Source: Flavobacteriaceae bacterium UBA4166 (GTDB lineage: Bacteria; Bacteroidota; Bacteroidia; Flavobacteriales; Flavobacteriaceae). Taken from it: a stretch of 19,728 nucleotides of DNA. Location of the stretch: positions 1 through 19,728 of the forward strand of contig DFVG01000039.1 of NCBI GenBank assembly GCA_002379985.1. Reading direction: 5' to 3'. How positions within the stretch are numbered: the stretch's first letter is position 1; every line of letters starts with the position of its first letter. The notes beneath the pieces are model-generated. The model saw nothing but the letters and a program-made list of their open reading frames with translations. It made no database searches and was not told the origin of the DNA. This document shows, piece after piece, positions 1 through 7,037 of the stretch. The position numbers and the translations under genes were made by a program.

Positions 1-1325
1 AACTCTTCTTCTAAATACTTTTGAAATTCATCTGATGGTGTTACCGTATAATTGGCATCGCGGTCTAATAATTGGAATATATCGCCAAATATCTCTGCAC
101 AATTTCCACGGTTAATTTCTTCTATCGCAAGGAAATATTTGTTTTCACTTTCAATGTCTCTCCACGCTTTTACATAGATGTTAGCAAATGCCTGTGGTAC
201 AAATTTGTATTGGATGTCAAATTTGCCATCATCACCTTTTACAGAAATAGGTTTGTAACCTCCAACAAATGATGCATAATCGAAATCAGGATGAAAGGTG
301 ATACGTTCCTTCTGCTCTTGTGGAACTCCTTTGAGTTTTTGGTCAAGTTTATAGGATTTTCCTGTTCCTGGTGCTCCGTAAAATATTTTGTTGTTCATAT
401 TTTTTGATGGGTTAAAGGCTATATTATCATCAGTATCAACTGGTGAATTGTCTATATTGATTGATGTTTCTTTTGGGGATAGATTTAGTGAAGTATTTAC
501 ACGCTCATAATACTTAGAAATGCTTTCTTCATCTGTAGTATCCTTTAATACAAAATCATCACTATCATATTGTAAGTAAAAGTGTAAATTATCTTTTACA
601 ACACTATTTAAAACTCTTAACGGACCAACATCTTCTTTTTCATCTCGTCCAATTACTTTTAGCCCTTCACTTAAATGTGCATATAAACCCTCTTGTTGAA
701 AAATAGTCTCTTGACCATTCTGTCTAATCTTAAAGGCAGCTTCTTCTGAAAAAGCAGTTAGCAGTTTTGAAACTTTATTTACAGTTTCATCTGTTTGTAA
801 TTCACTTCCTGTTATCTGGTTGAAAAGATAGTTTTTTGCGGATTTATCTACGTTGACAAAGTCATCTCTCAATACTACGTCTATAATGTCAAGATTAGTA
901 GAGAAGTTCAAAAGTTTACTATACCGTTCACCACCTGTTCTTTCAGCAGTATTTCCTCGGTCTGCTACAAAATTTATTTCACCAAGCTTCCAATACAGCT
1001 GCAAAGCGACTTGTAAAGATTCTAAATGTTGCTTGAAGAGTGGTGTGCTATTTAAATTAGAAATCAAAACAGAAGCTTCTATACCAGATTCTTCCAATTG
1101 TTCTTCAAAAAATCCTATCATAGGCTCTTCTAAAGCGGTTTTCAGTTTAATAGCTGTTTTTCCAGCATTATCATATTCTTCTGCATATTCAATGCTACTA
1201 ACATCAGATACTGCATAAATTGCATAAAGACCTGCAAAAAGCTGATTACTCTTAGGTAGAGAACATTTTATACCTAATCGAAGATTAAGCTCTTCACGAG
1301 GTGTAATACTATTTGGTAGTTGCAT
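1..1325 (-). CDS. McrB-like AAA+ GTPase restriction subunit (C-terminus off the left edge)
   Basis: This frame is open from an ATG at 1325 to the left edge, giving 441 residues with no stop. Residues 1-309 are an N-terminal region I do not recognise, probably the DNA-recognition part. Residues 310-441 begin an AAA+ domain of McrB type: Walker A GAPGTGKS at 317-324, and a Walker B block FLAIEEINRGN at 398-408 followed by EIFGDIFQLLD. In McrBC and LlaJI/BsuMI-type systems this subunit hydrolyses GTP and moves along DNA, while a partner (McrC or LlaJI R2) cuts. The ATG overlaps the end of the upstream C5-methyltransferase gene by 17 bases, and an in-frame stop lies shortly upstream, so this is the first ATG available. 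Together with two methyltransferases it looks like the restriction arm of a GTP-dependent restriction-modification system. The partner nuclease should follow to the left. Confidence 0.85.
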   Translation of the reverse strand, partial: MQLPNSITPREELNLRLGIKCSLPKSNQLFAGLYAIYAVSDVSSIEYAEEYDNAGKTAIKLKTALEEPMIGFFEEQLEESGIEASVLISNLNSTPLFKQHLESLQVALQLYWKLGEINFVADRGNTAERTGGERYSKLLNFSTNLDIIDVVLRDDFVNVDKSAKNYLFNQITGSELQTDETVNKVSKLLTAFSEEAAFKIRQNGQETIFQQEGLYAHLSEGLKVIGRDEKEDVGPLRVLNSVVKDNLHFYLQYDSDDFVLKDTTDEESISKYYERVNTSLNLSPKETSINIDNSPVDTDDNIAFNPSKNMNNKIFYGAPGTGKSYKLDQKLKGVPQEQKERITFHPDFDYASFVGGYKPISVKGDDGKFDIQYKFVPQAFANIYVKAWRDIESENKYFLAIEEINRGNCAEIFGDIFQLLDRDANYTVTPSDEFQKYLEEE

Positions 1326-2385
1326 AAGCTTTTTCGTTGTCTAATTTTATAATATTTGCAATTTCGGCAGCCAATAATGGTGGAACTGCATTACCTACTT
1401 GTTTCATTTGATTGGTTTTAGAGCCATAAAAGACAAAACTATCAGGAAAGGACTGTATGCGCGCTGCTTCTCTTACTGTAAGACATCGATTTAAGATAGG
1501 ATGTGTAAACAAACCAGAAGAAGGGGTGTCAAATCTCGTTGTAATTGTTGCAGCAATATCATCTTCTTTCAGCCTTGACCAAGTTCCACTATAAATAGAT
1601 TTTGTTCTATGTTCTGGTGGTAACACTTCCTTGCCCTTTCCTTTTGGAATAAGGCTTAGTCTTTCCAAAGCAATTTTCGAATGATTTGTAGCCACGTGAT
1701 TGTGCAAGACCTTCGAGCCATTGCGAAGTTTCTTTTGAAATTTCGTTGTTGCTAATTCCTTATAGATAGACTCTTGAGTTCCTTCACCTGAATTAATAAA
1801 AGGTAGGTCATATATGGCTTCTTTAACAGTTACTTTCTTATTCTTTGCCTTAGGAAAACTAAGTTTTTCCTTACCAAGAGAGCCTACAAAAAAAGCACGT
1901 CTTCTATTTTGTGGTACGCCATAGTCGGAAGCATTCAAGACATCTGCATTGACTTGATACCCTAAATCCTCAAATCCTTTAATTATTTCATTCTTGAAAA
2001 ATCCATTTGCAGTAGTCATAATATTGGGTACGTTTTCCAAAACGAAATACTGTGGTTTAAAAACTTTTACAGCATCTATGAATCGTTTGAACATATAGTT
2101 CCTGTCGTCATTTACACTCAATCGCTTTCCTTTTTGGGAAAATCCTTGGCAAGGTGGTCCACCAACAACCACATCTATTTTGCTGTGGTTTTTTTTCAAT
2201 TCTTCAAAGTCAATTGTGCTAATATCCTGACTGTACATCTTTGTTGAAGGATGGTTTTTTTGATATGAGAGCGCAATATCCTTATCATATTCAATAGCAA
2301 ACTCTACTTCAAAGCCTTGTGAAATAAAACCTTGTGAAAGCCCACCTACACCCGAGAATAAATCTGCTATAATCAGTTTACTCAT
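1309..2385 (-). CDS. DNA (cytosine-5-)-methyltransferase
   Basis: The 358-residue protein carries the C5-methyltransferase motifs in canonical order. Motif I is DLFSGVGG (residues 8-15); motif IV is GGPPCQGFS (75-83) with the catalytic cysteine at 79; the motif VI core ENV is near 117; motif VIII is QNRRRAFFVG (159-168); motif X is QVGNAVPP (329-336). The region between about 170 and 300 would hold the target-recognition domain. Length is normal for a stand-alone type II enzyme, and no catalytic motif is damaged. The enzyme transfers a methyl group from S-adenosylmethionine to C5 of cytosine in a specific, unknown sequence. Its ATG overlaps the end of the amino-methyltransferase gene by 8 bases and its stop overlaps the McrB-like start, which indicates one translationally coupled operon. 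It should protect the host from the McrB-containing nuclease. Confidence 0.95.
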   Translation of the reverse strand: MSKLIIADLFSGVGGLSQGFISQGFEVEFAIEYDKDIALSYQKNHPSTKMYSQDISTIDFEELKKNHSKIDVVVGGPPCQGFSQKGKRLSVNDDRNYMFKRFIDAVKVFKPQYFVLENVPNIMTTANGFFKNEIIKGFEDLGYQVNADVLNASDYGVPQNRRRAFFVGSLGKEKLSFPKAKNKKVTVKEAIYDLPFINSGEGTQESIYKELATTKFQKKLRNGSKVLHNHVATNHSKIALERLSLIPKGKGKEVLPPEHRTKSIYSGTWSRLKEDDIAATITTRFDTPSSGLFTHPILNRCLTVREAARIQSFPDSFVFYGSKTNQMKQVGNAVPPLLAAEIANIIKLDNEKAYATTK

Positions 2386-3238
2386 TGATAATTCTTTTTT
2401 TAGATAATTCGTAATATTCTTCAGATAACTCTATGCCTATAAATTTGCGTTTTAATCTATGAGCGGCTACACCAGTAGAGCCACTACCCATAAATGGGTC
2501 TAACACTACATCATTTTTATTTGAAAGGTGTTCTATAAAATGCTTCATTAGTTTTAACGGCTTTTGCGTTGGATGCTTTCCAAACTTTTTTTCCTTCGCC
2601 GTGGTAAGTGATGTTTCGATAAAATCGTGAACCATTTTACCATTATTATTAAAAACGCCAGAGGTGTCTTTGTAGACAAAATATACCCAAGCTTCAGTAG
2701 AGTTTACAAAATGAATATTCATATTTCTTGGCATTGGATTGGTCTTGTGCCAAATGCCAGTTGTTTTGTAATAGAACCCGTATTTGGTAGCAAGTTTAAT
2801 AATGGTTTCAATCTTGATTAATGACATAAATAATAAGAGTGAACCACTCTTACGAAGTATTCGCGCACTTTCCTTAAAGAAATTGTCCATCTCAATTTCC
2901 CAATCATCTTGAGAGAGATTATCCCACCCAGCGTAAGCAAATTGATTTTCTCGCATCTTAACAAGATTTGTATTCCTTCTGTGCATAAACTCGCCTAAAT
3001 TATACGGTGGGTCAGTAAGGATTAAATCAACAGAATTGGAATCTATGAACGAAAGAAAATTTGTACAGTTTCCATTACCTAATAAACAATTAGGTGCAAT
3101 GGACTCAAAAGTGACATCTTTTTTAGTTGATGTTACTAAAAACTTATCTTCCAAGTTATTTTCATCTAAATAACTGAACAAGTCTAAACTTGGTTCGCTG
3201 ACGAAGTGCTCTATGTATTCTGTGGGATATGTCAACAT
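2378..3238 (-). CDS. Beta-class DNA amino-methyltransferase (N6-adenine or N4-cytosine)
   Basis: The 286-residue protein has the catalytic motif IV DPPY at 76-79 and, near the C-terminus, motif I DPFMGSGST at 247-255 preceded by HPTQKPLKLM. The order IV, target-recognition region, I defines the beta class of amino-methyltransferases (family N6_N4_Mtase). DPPY occurs in both adenine-N6 and cytosine-N4 enzymes, so the methylated base cannot be settled here. The gene begins one base after the stop of the Xre regulator and overlaps the C5-methyltransferase gene by 8 bases, so all are presumably co-transcribed. Two methyltransferases of different chemistry in one restriction operon suggest either an asymmetric target needing one enzyme per strand, or two separate specificities. 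Confidence 0.93.
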   Translation of the reverse strand: MLTYPTEYIEHFVSEPSLDLFSYLDENNLEDKFLVTSTKKDVTFESIAPNCLLGNGNCTNFLSFIDSNSVDLILTDPPYNLGEFMHRRNTNLVKMRENQFAYAGWDNLSQDDWEIEMDNFFKESARILRKSGSLLLFMSLIKIETIIKLATKYGFYYKTTGIWHKTNPMPRNMNIHFVNSTEAWVYFVYKDTSGVFNNNGKMVHDFIETSLTTAKEKKFGKHPTQKPLKLMKHFIEHLSNKNDVVLDPFMGSGSTGVAAHRLKRKFIGIELSEEYYELSKKRIINE

Positions 3239-3239
3239 A

Positions 3240-3566
3240 TTATATATTGAGTTTTGCTTGTTTAGCTGATTTGATTTTAATGTACTTTACCTTTTCTTCG
3301 GCAAGTTTGAGTGTGTTTTCATTGCACGCATTTTCAATAAGTTCGTTTGCGATTTTTTCTGCAAAAAACTCAGACTTTAACGTCTCTAAGTCTAAATTAA
3401 AAGTGTTAGCTATGGCAGGTAAATAGCCTGCATCTAATAATTTCTTACCATTTTCTACTTTACTTAATGCGCCAGAATCCATACCTAATCTTGCACCCAT
3501 TTGAGTAAGAGTTAATCCCTCAGCTTTACGCAAGTCACGAAGGTATTCACCAATTGCTTGTTTCAT
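3240..3566 (-). CDS. Xre-family HTH regulator of the restriction-modification operon
   Basis: The protein has 108 residues. Positions 6-60 form a Cro/C1-type helix-turn-helix domain (LRKAEGLTLTQMGARLGMDS then GALSKVENGKK). The C-terminal 45 residues are lysine- and glutamate-rich and probably helical. It is the first gene of the restriction-modification operon, with one base between its stop and the first methyltransferase ATG. This is the place and size of a controller (C) protein, which delays nuclease expression until methylation is established. Three ATCTTG direct repeats spaced by exactly 14 bp overlap and precede its start codon and are plausible operator sites for autoregulation. It could also act as a simple repressor. 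HTH identity is firm; the controller role is inferred from position. Confidence 0.85.
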   Translation of the reverse strand: MKQAIGEYLRDLRKAEGLTLTQMGARLGMDSGALSKVENGKKLLDAGYLPAIANTFNLDLETLKSEFFAEKIANELIENACNENTLKLAEEKVKYIKIKSAKQAKLNI

Positions 3567-3598
3567 CTTGAAATAAATATCTTGCTAAATAAATCTTG
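3565..3598. promoter_or_regulatory. Three ATCTTG repeats at 14-bp spacing, candidate operator
   Basis: ATCTTG occurs at 3565-3570, 3579-3584 and 3593-3598, so the starts are exactly 14 bp apart. The bases between copies are A/T-rich and similar (AAATAAAT, CTAAATAA). Read on the coding (minus) strand, the last copy is CAAGAT and runs into the ATG of the Xre regulator. A protein bound here would cover the start codon and the 5' region of the operon. I see no strong TAnnTTTG promoter box in the 92-bp gap between this gene and the primase-helicase gene, so the promoter position is uncertain. Confidence 0.5.
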
Positions 3599-3658
3599 AC
3601 GAAAATAACAAAAAGCAAAGAAGAGAAAAAACAATCTAATGGAAAATTAAATAGAGAA

Positions 3659-5395
3659 CTACTTTTTTGGCTTCAAGTATTCATTGTGCTTGTCTCTGTG
3701 AATCAATCCAGACTTGACAAAACCAGTAACATAGCCTTCCGCCGTCTTATGTGGAATAGTAAGTTCATCAGCTGTTTTTAGATATTGTTGTCTGTCGAAT
3801 TTGTCAGGCAGCTTTTCTAAAAATCGTTCCTTCTTATTCAGCCGTTTTTGAGCCTTTGGCTCAATCGGCAAATCGTTGAACACTTTACTGCTGTGTTTTA
3901 CCAATACTTGAATCATAGACAAGGCATTGTCAAAATCTACGTCCTCACATTGCTTTGTAGCATTAACATCGCCATCTTCCATAATGCGTAAGGCAGTAAA
4001 GAGCATCGCGAAGCGAAATGCGATTAAGCCTAAGCGTCTAACAGTTGCAATGTATTCTTCAGGTTGCAGATTGATGTACTTAGTTTGCAAGGCTGCAAAA
4101 AACTCATTGAATTGCTGTTGTTGCTTTCGCGAAAGCATCACTTCAATAGGTGGATTATTTTTGAGTGTTCTGTAAAGTCCTAAAAACTCTTTGCCGAGTT
4201 CCTCATAATGTTCTTCTAAACCAACTTTAGCACGTTTAGCAAACACATCTTTCCATACTGGTTTGATGTTCATATAGTAGAATATAAAACGGCTGAATAG
4301 CCCGTTTTCTGCGTTTGGCACCAAGGATGCAATCTGCTTGGGTGTTCCTGATAGCACCGTACTTAAACAAGGGTTTTCAATATCTACATACTCACGGTCA
4401 GTTCTACGATAATAGCTAATCGTCTCGTGATGGAAAGCTTTCCTAAATCCATCGCTATAATTGCCGTAATCACTTTTAAAGGCTTGCGCCAGCGTATCGC
4501 CTTCGGTTTCAAACATCAATCCGCGTCCTTCATTATCTGCAACCAATTGATACACACCAGTCGTACTATTGTTGGCAGGAATAAACAACATACGTTCTGG
4601 CGGTTTACCAGGCTTTTCAAGATTTTCATTCTTGCCCTTGTTCATATTGTAGGTTGCCAGTTCGCTCTCGTATTGCTGTTTTAACGTTTTAGCTTGTTCA
4701 CGATGTAGTTTGTGAATGGGCGCAACCAACTTTTTGATTTGGTTGAGTTTTCCTTTTCCTGCGCTTGCTGGTGCAGTAACGAATAGGTATAAATTGGAAT
4801 ACACCTTACGCTCATCATAGATGCCAAACAGATTAGGGAAACAGGCACTAAAAGCAGTTAGCGTACCCAATAGCATTATATCTTTTTCCTCATTACCGTT
4901 TGCTGGCATAACTACCTGTTTGAGAAAATAAGGTATCGTGTCGTAGAGGCTATCAGGAAACGTGGGTAATTGCTCTTTGGTTGCTTCTGCAACTGGCAAG
5001 GTTGCAACCTCTGGTTGTGGCCGTTGCGGTTTTATTCCTGCTTGATGTGCATAATGATAGAATGTTGCAATCGTTATTCCGTGACCTTTGGCATTTAGGC
5101 ATTTTGTGTATTGCTCGTCACATTCCTTTTGGTCATAACCAGCATAATTGCGACTTATTCTGTGATAGTAGTCTCTGCCTTGTTCATTGTACGCTTCCGC
5201 GAAAGCGAAACCAATATCACGCCAACGTGCATAATCGCCAGTTATATCAGTACCGGATTGCTCAATGGCCGAGATATACGTTTCAATATCATTGTTATCA
5301 ATTGCAACCGTTGTGGTTGCTTTTTGGGATGCTTTGGGTTGCGCTACAACCTTGGGTTGTTGCAACCAGTCTTTAGGATTGAAGTTCTTCTTCAT
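3659..5395 (-). CDS. PriCT-2 / DUF3987 primase-helicase-like protein
   Basis: The 578-residue protein has two recognisable parts. Residues about 35-122 match the primase C-terminal-2 (PriCT-2) pattern: a GTDITGDYARWRDIGFA segment followed by a C...HG.TI.TFYHYA ending. Residues about 145-500 match DUF3987, with a Walker A-like APASAGKGKL at 208-217, an acidic GLMFETEGDTL block, and the SGTPKQIASL ... NGLFSRFIFYYMN segment. The C-terminal ~70 residues look like a winged-helix tail. Such proteins are found in Bacteroidota integrative elements beside the VirE_N/BT4734 protein and are thought to act in element replication. The ATG overlaps the upstream primase-type gene by four bases (ATGA), so the two are probably made together as priming and unwinding partners. 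No damage is visible. The biochemical activity is inferred from family membership. Confidence 0.85.
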   Translation of the reverse strand: MKKNFNPKDWLQQPKVVAQPKASQKATTTVAIDNNDIETYISAIEQSGTDITGDYARWRDIGFAFAEAYNEQGRDYYHRISRNYAGYDQKECDEQYTKCLNAKGHGITIATFYHYAHQAGIKPQRPQPEVATLPVAEATKEQLPTFPDSLYDTIPYFLKQVVMPANGNEEKDIMLLGTLTAFSACFPNLFGIYDERKVYSNLYLFVTAPASAGKGKLNQIKKLVAPIHKLHREQAKTLKQQYESELATYNMNKGKNENLEKPGKPPERMLFIPANNSTTGVYQLVADNEGRGLMFETEGDTLAQAFKSDYGNYSDGFRKAFHHETISYYRRTDREYVDIENPCLSTVLSGTPKQIASLVPNAENGLFSRFIFYYMNIKPVWKDVFAKRAKVGLEEHYEELGKEFLGLYRTLKNNPPIEVMLSRKQQQQFNEFFAALQTKYINLQPEEYIATVRRLGLIAFRFAMLFTALRIMEDGDVNATKQCEDVDFDNALSMIQVLVKHSSKVFNDLPIEPKAQKRLNKKERFLEKLPDKFDRQQYLKTADELTIPHKTAEGYVTGFVKSGLIHRDKHNEYLKPKK

Positions 5396-6300
5396 AATAT
5401 TTGATGTCTTTTATGTAAGTAGGCATTGGCATCGTGCGGTAAAAAACAGGCTCTGGAAACGTCTTTTCCTGATGCATCGACCTCAATGTTATAGGTATGT
5501 TTGATGTAATTAGTGATTGCCGAGAAGTTATCTTGATGTGTGAACTCGTCCAGCTCAATGCGGACAATCCATTTTAAGCCATCGCCAGATGGCGAAATGA
5601 ATAGCATTTCGGTCTCGAAATAGTCATCGTTGAGTAGTTGTTGCCTGACTTTTTCAATGTCTTGCAAGTGGTCAAAATCAATTGTGATAAGGTTGGAATG
5701 CTTTTGCAGAAACTTATCATTTCTGCGCTCAAAAACGCCTGAGAAAGTGGCGTAATCAAAACGATTAGCTTTGAATTTCCGTTTTTCCTTAATATCCTCA
5801 ATTGCCCTAAGTTCCTCGGTTATCGTCTTGTACTTATCGCTAACAATCAGTTGATGGATTTTGCCTAAACGCAAGGTTTCCGAAGGAAATACATTGCGTA
5901 CTGGCGCTTTGAAAAAGCTACAGTCTGTGTACCAAGTGTTATCCAGTTCATCCAACCAGCTTAGTTCATCTTCTTCCTCAACCGAAAGATTGAGATGCAA
6001 GGCATCGTTAATCTTGTTCAGTAATTCGTCTTCTGTATTGGTTTCAAAATAGAACTGTGCAAAGTCGAAGGCATCGCCTGAGAAACTTTTGTATTCGGTA
6101 TCACTATGAATAGCCATACTTTTTTCAATGCGAATTGATAAGGTTTCCTTATCTGCATTGAAAGGATTGCGCGTTATCCCGAACGTCCTTCCCGAAAGGG
6201 AAAGGACGGTTGTATCGGGATAGAATTGTCTCAACACATATGCGTAGATATTTATGCCGTAATGTGTTTTATCCAAAATGTTCTTTCTACTTAACTCCAT
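5392..6300 (-). CDS. VirE_N / BT4734-like primase-type protein
   Basis: I take the ATG at 6300 as the start (302 residues); a TTG nine bases further upstream is also in frame. Residues 1-110 form an N-terminal domain often present in these proteins, possibly a degenerate CHC2-like module. Residues about 140-300 match the BT4734/VirE N-terminal family, which resembles archaeo-eukaryotic primase folds: ITIDFDHLQD with an acidic pair at D208 and D210, SPSGDGLKW at 236-244, and GKDVSRACFLPHD at 278-290. This pattern fits a metal-binding polymerase/primase site, but activity cannot be proven from sequence. It overlaps the upstream HTH gene by 14 bases and the downstream DUF3987 gene by four, so it belongs to the replication operon. 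Confidence 0.82.
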   Translation of the reverse strand: MELSRKNILDKTHYGINIYAYVLRQFYPDTTVLSLSGRTFGITRNPFNADKETLSIRIEKSMAIHSDTEYKSFSGDAFDFAQFYFETNTEDELLNKINDALHLNLSVEEEDELSWLDELDNTWYTDCSFFKAPVRNVFPSETLRLGKIHQLIVSDKYKTITEELRAIEDIKEKRKFKANRFDYATFSGVFERRNDKFLQKHSNLITIDFDHLQDIEKVRQQLLNDDYFETEMLFISPSGDGLKWIVRIELDEFTHQDNFSAITNYIKHTYNIEVDASGKDVSRACFLPHDANAYLHKRHQIL

Positions 6301-6583
6301 CACACTCAAAATTTGGATTGTAGTAATTGCTCTGAAGTAGTTCCTCTATATCGGAAACCTTGTAGTAGAATTTGCCTTGTACCTTGCTGTATGGCAAGGT
6401 GCCGTTCTTGCGAAAAGTTTGCAACGTGCGCTTGCTTATGTGCAAGGTTTGCAGCACGTCTTGGTTATCAATCCACGTATTTTTAAGTCGTTCAGCCCTC
6501 GACTGTCTTATGAGTTCGATACGTGCTTTCAGGTCTTTTATTTCCTGCGAGAGCGACAGGATTAGGTTAACTATCTCTTTCAT
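6287..6583 (-). CDS. Small excisionase/MerR-type HTH protein (second of pair)
   Basis: I place the start at the ATG at 6583, giving 98 residues. The frame is open further upstream, but that extension lies inside the preceding gene, and the ATG at 6583 overlaps the preceding stop in an ATGA junction. Residues 5-35 form a predicted coiled coil (IKDLKARIELIRQ), and residues 37-85 an HTH_17-type winged helix (QDVLQTLHISKRTLQTFRKN followed by the wing GKFYYKVSDIEELL). Pairs of such proteins are common between integrase and replication genes in Bacteroidota elements, where they act as excisionases or regulators. Which of these two, or the 122-aa protein near the integrase, is the true recombination directionality factor cannot be told from sequence. 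Confidence 0.82.
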   Translation of the reverse strand: MKEIVNLILSLSQEIKDLKARIELIRQSRAERLKNTWIDNQDVLQTLHISKRTLQTFRKNGTLPYSKVQGKFYYKVSDIEELLQSNYYNPNFECDGVK

Positions 6584-6882
6584 AACTGCACCTTTCCTTT
6601 CTTGATTAGATAATCGGCAGCTTGCTGCTCGATTTCGTCCCTTGAGTCCATACGGTTGCGTAGCAACCATTGGTCAAGTTCCTCTCGTTGGAAATAAATT
6701 TTCTTGCCGTTAGGCTTGTAATGCGGTACTGCGCTCGTGCTTGTGAGTTTGTACAAGTGTGATTGAGACAATTCTAAATAAGCGCAAGCTTCGTTAAAGT
6801 TGAGTACTGTTTTTTGCATTGTCTGCTGTTCCGTCAGCAGTTTTTCAATGCGGTTTAATTGTTCGATGATATTTGTGTCCAT
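6580..6882 (-). CDS. Small excisionase-type HTH protein (first of pair)
   Basis: The protein has 100 residues. Residues 1-25 form a short helical or coiled-coil lead (IIEQLNRIEKLLTEQQ). Residues 27-75 are an HTH_17/excisionase domain (NFNEACAYLELSQSHLYKLT followed by the wing GKKIYFQREELDQWL). It is the first gene of the operon that continues through a second HTH protein, the primase-type protein and the DUF3987 protein. It lies just downstream of an intergenic region packed with inverted repeats (6908-7034), its most likely operator or origin. Its stop is shared with the next start (ATGA). It could control replication-gene transcription, excision, or both. Confidence 0.85.
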   Translation of the reverse strand: MDTNIIEQLNRIEKLLTEQQTMQKTVLNFNEACAYLELSQSHLYKLTSTSAVPHYKPNGKKIYFQREELDQWLLRNRMDSRDEIEQQAADYLIKKGKVQL

Positions 6883-6907
6883 CGTTTATCGTATTAGAAT
6901 AAATGAG

Positions 6908-6925
6908 GACATCAGGCCTAATGTC
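6908..6925. repeat. 18-bp near-perfect palindrome GACATCAGGCCTAATGTC
   Basis: The two halves pair at every position except one pair (C at 6913 against A at 6920). The core AGGCCT is fully palindromic. It lies 25 bp upstream of the first excisionase-type gene on its coding strand, so it could be a dimer operator for that operon or part of a replication origin. No strong promoter is visible; AATATTTG on the minus strand (complement of 6950-6957) matches TAnnTTTG at all but the first base. Confidence 0.55.
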
Positions 6926-6927
6926 AT

Positions 6928-6942
6928 CCTTGATTTTCAAGG
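6928..6942. repeat. Short hairpin CCTTGA-TTT-TCAAGG
   Basis: A perfect 6-bp stem with a 3-nt loop lies three bases from the 18-bp palindrome. Pairing can extend outward (TGTC on the left, ACA on the right) if a two-base AT bulge is allowed. It lacks the U-tract of a terminator on either strand, so an operator or single-strand-origin role is more plausible than termination. Confidence 0.45.
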
Positions 6943-7005
6943 ACAAGGCAAATATTGGAAGATGTAAAATCGAAAAGAGTAAGGAAGTAGGATGAGGGTA
7001 AGATG

Positions 7006-7034
7006 ACAGTAAGATTTCTTACTAATCTTACTGT
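7006..7034. repeat. 10-bp perfect inverted repeat ACAGTAAGAT / ATCTTACTGT
   Basis: Arms at 7006-7015 and 7025-7034 pair perfectly around a 9-nt loop. The loop contains a further TCTTACT, so an alternative tighter stem (7008-7014 with 7017-7023) is possible. It sits immediately after the stop codon of the 326-aa gene. A run of six T (7034-7039) follows on the plus strand, so the shape is that of a plus-strand terminator, yet the genes around it are on the minus strand. On the minus strand the A-run precedes the stem and no U-tract follows. It may be an operator or a weak bidirectional terminator. Another GTAAGAT copy at 6998-7004 adds to the repeat cluster. Confidence 0.6.
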
Positions 7035-7037
7035 TTT

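Noticed and set aside
853..1218. A 121-codon plus-strand frame
   Set aside because: It is antisense to the McrB-like gene, whose frame carries clear AAA+ motifs; the plus frame shows no recognisable domain.
4981..5504. Overlapping plus-strand frames of 79-131 codons
   Set aside because: They lie opposite the DUF3987 and primase-type genes and read as low-complexity hydrophobic shadow sequence.
6584..6670. 29-residue N-terminal extension of the 98-aa HTH protein
   Set aside because: It lies inside the preceding HTH gene, and the ATGA overlap at 6580-6583 gives a better coupled start.
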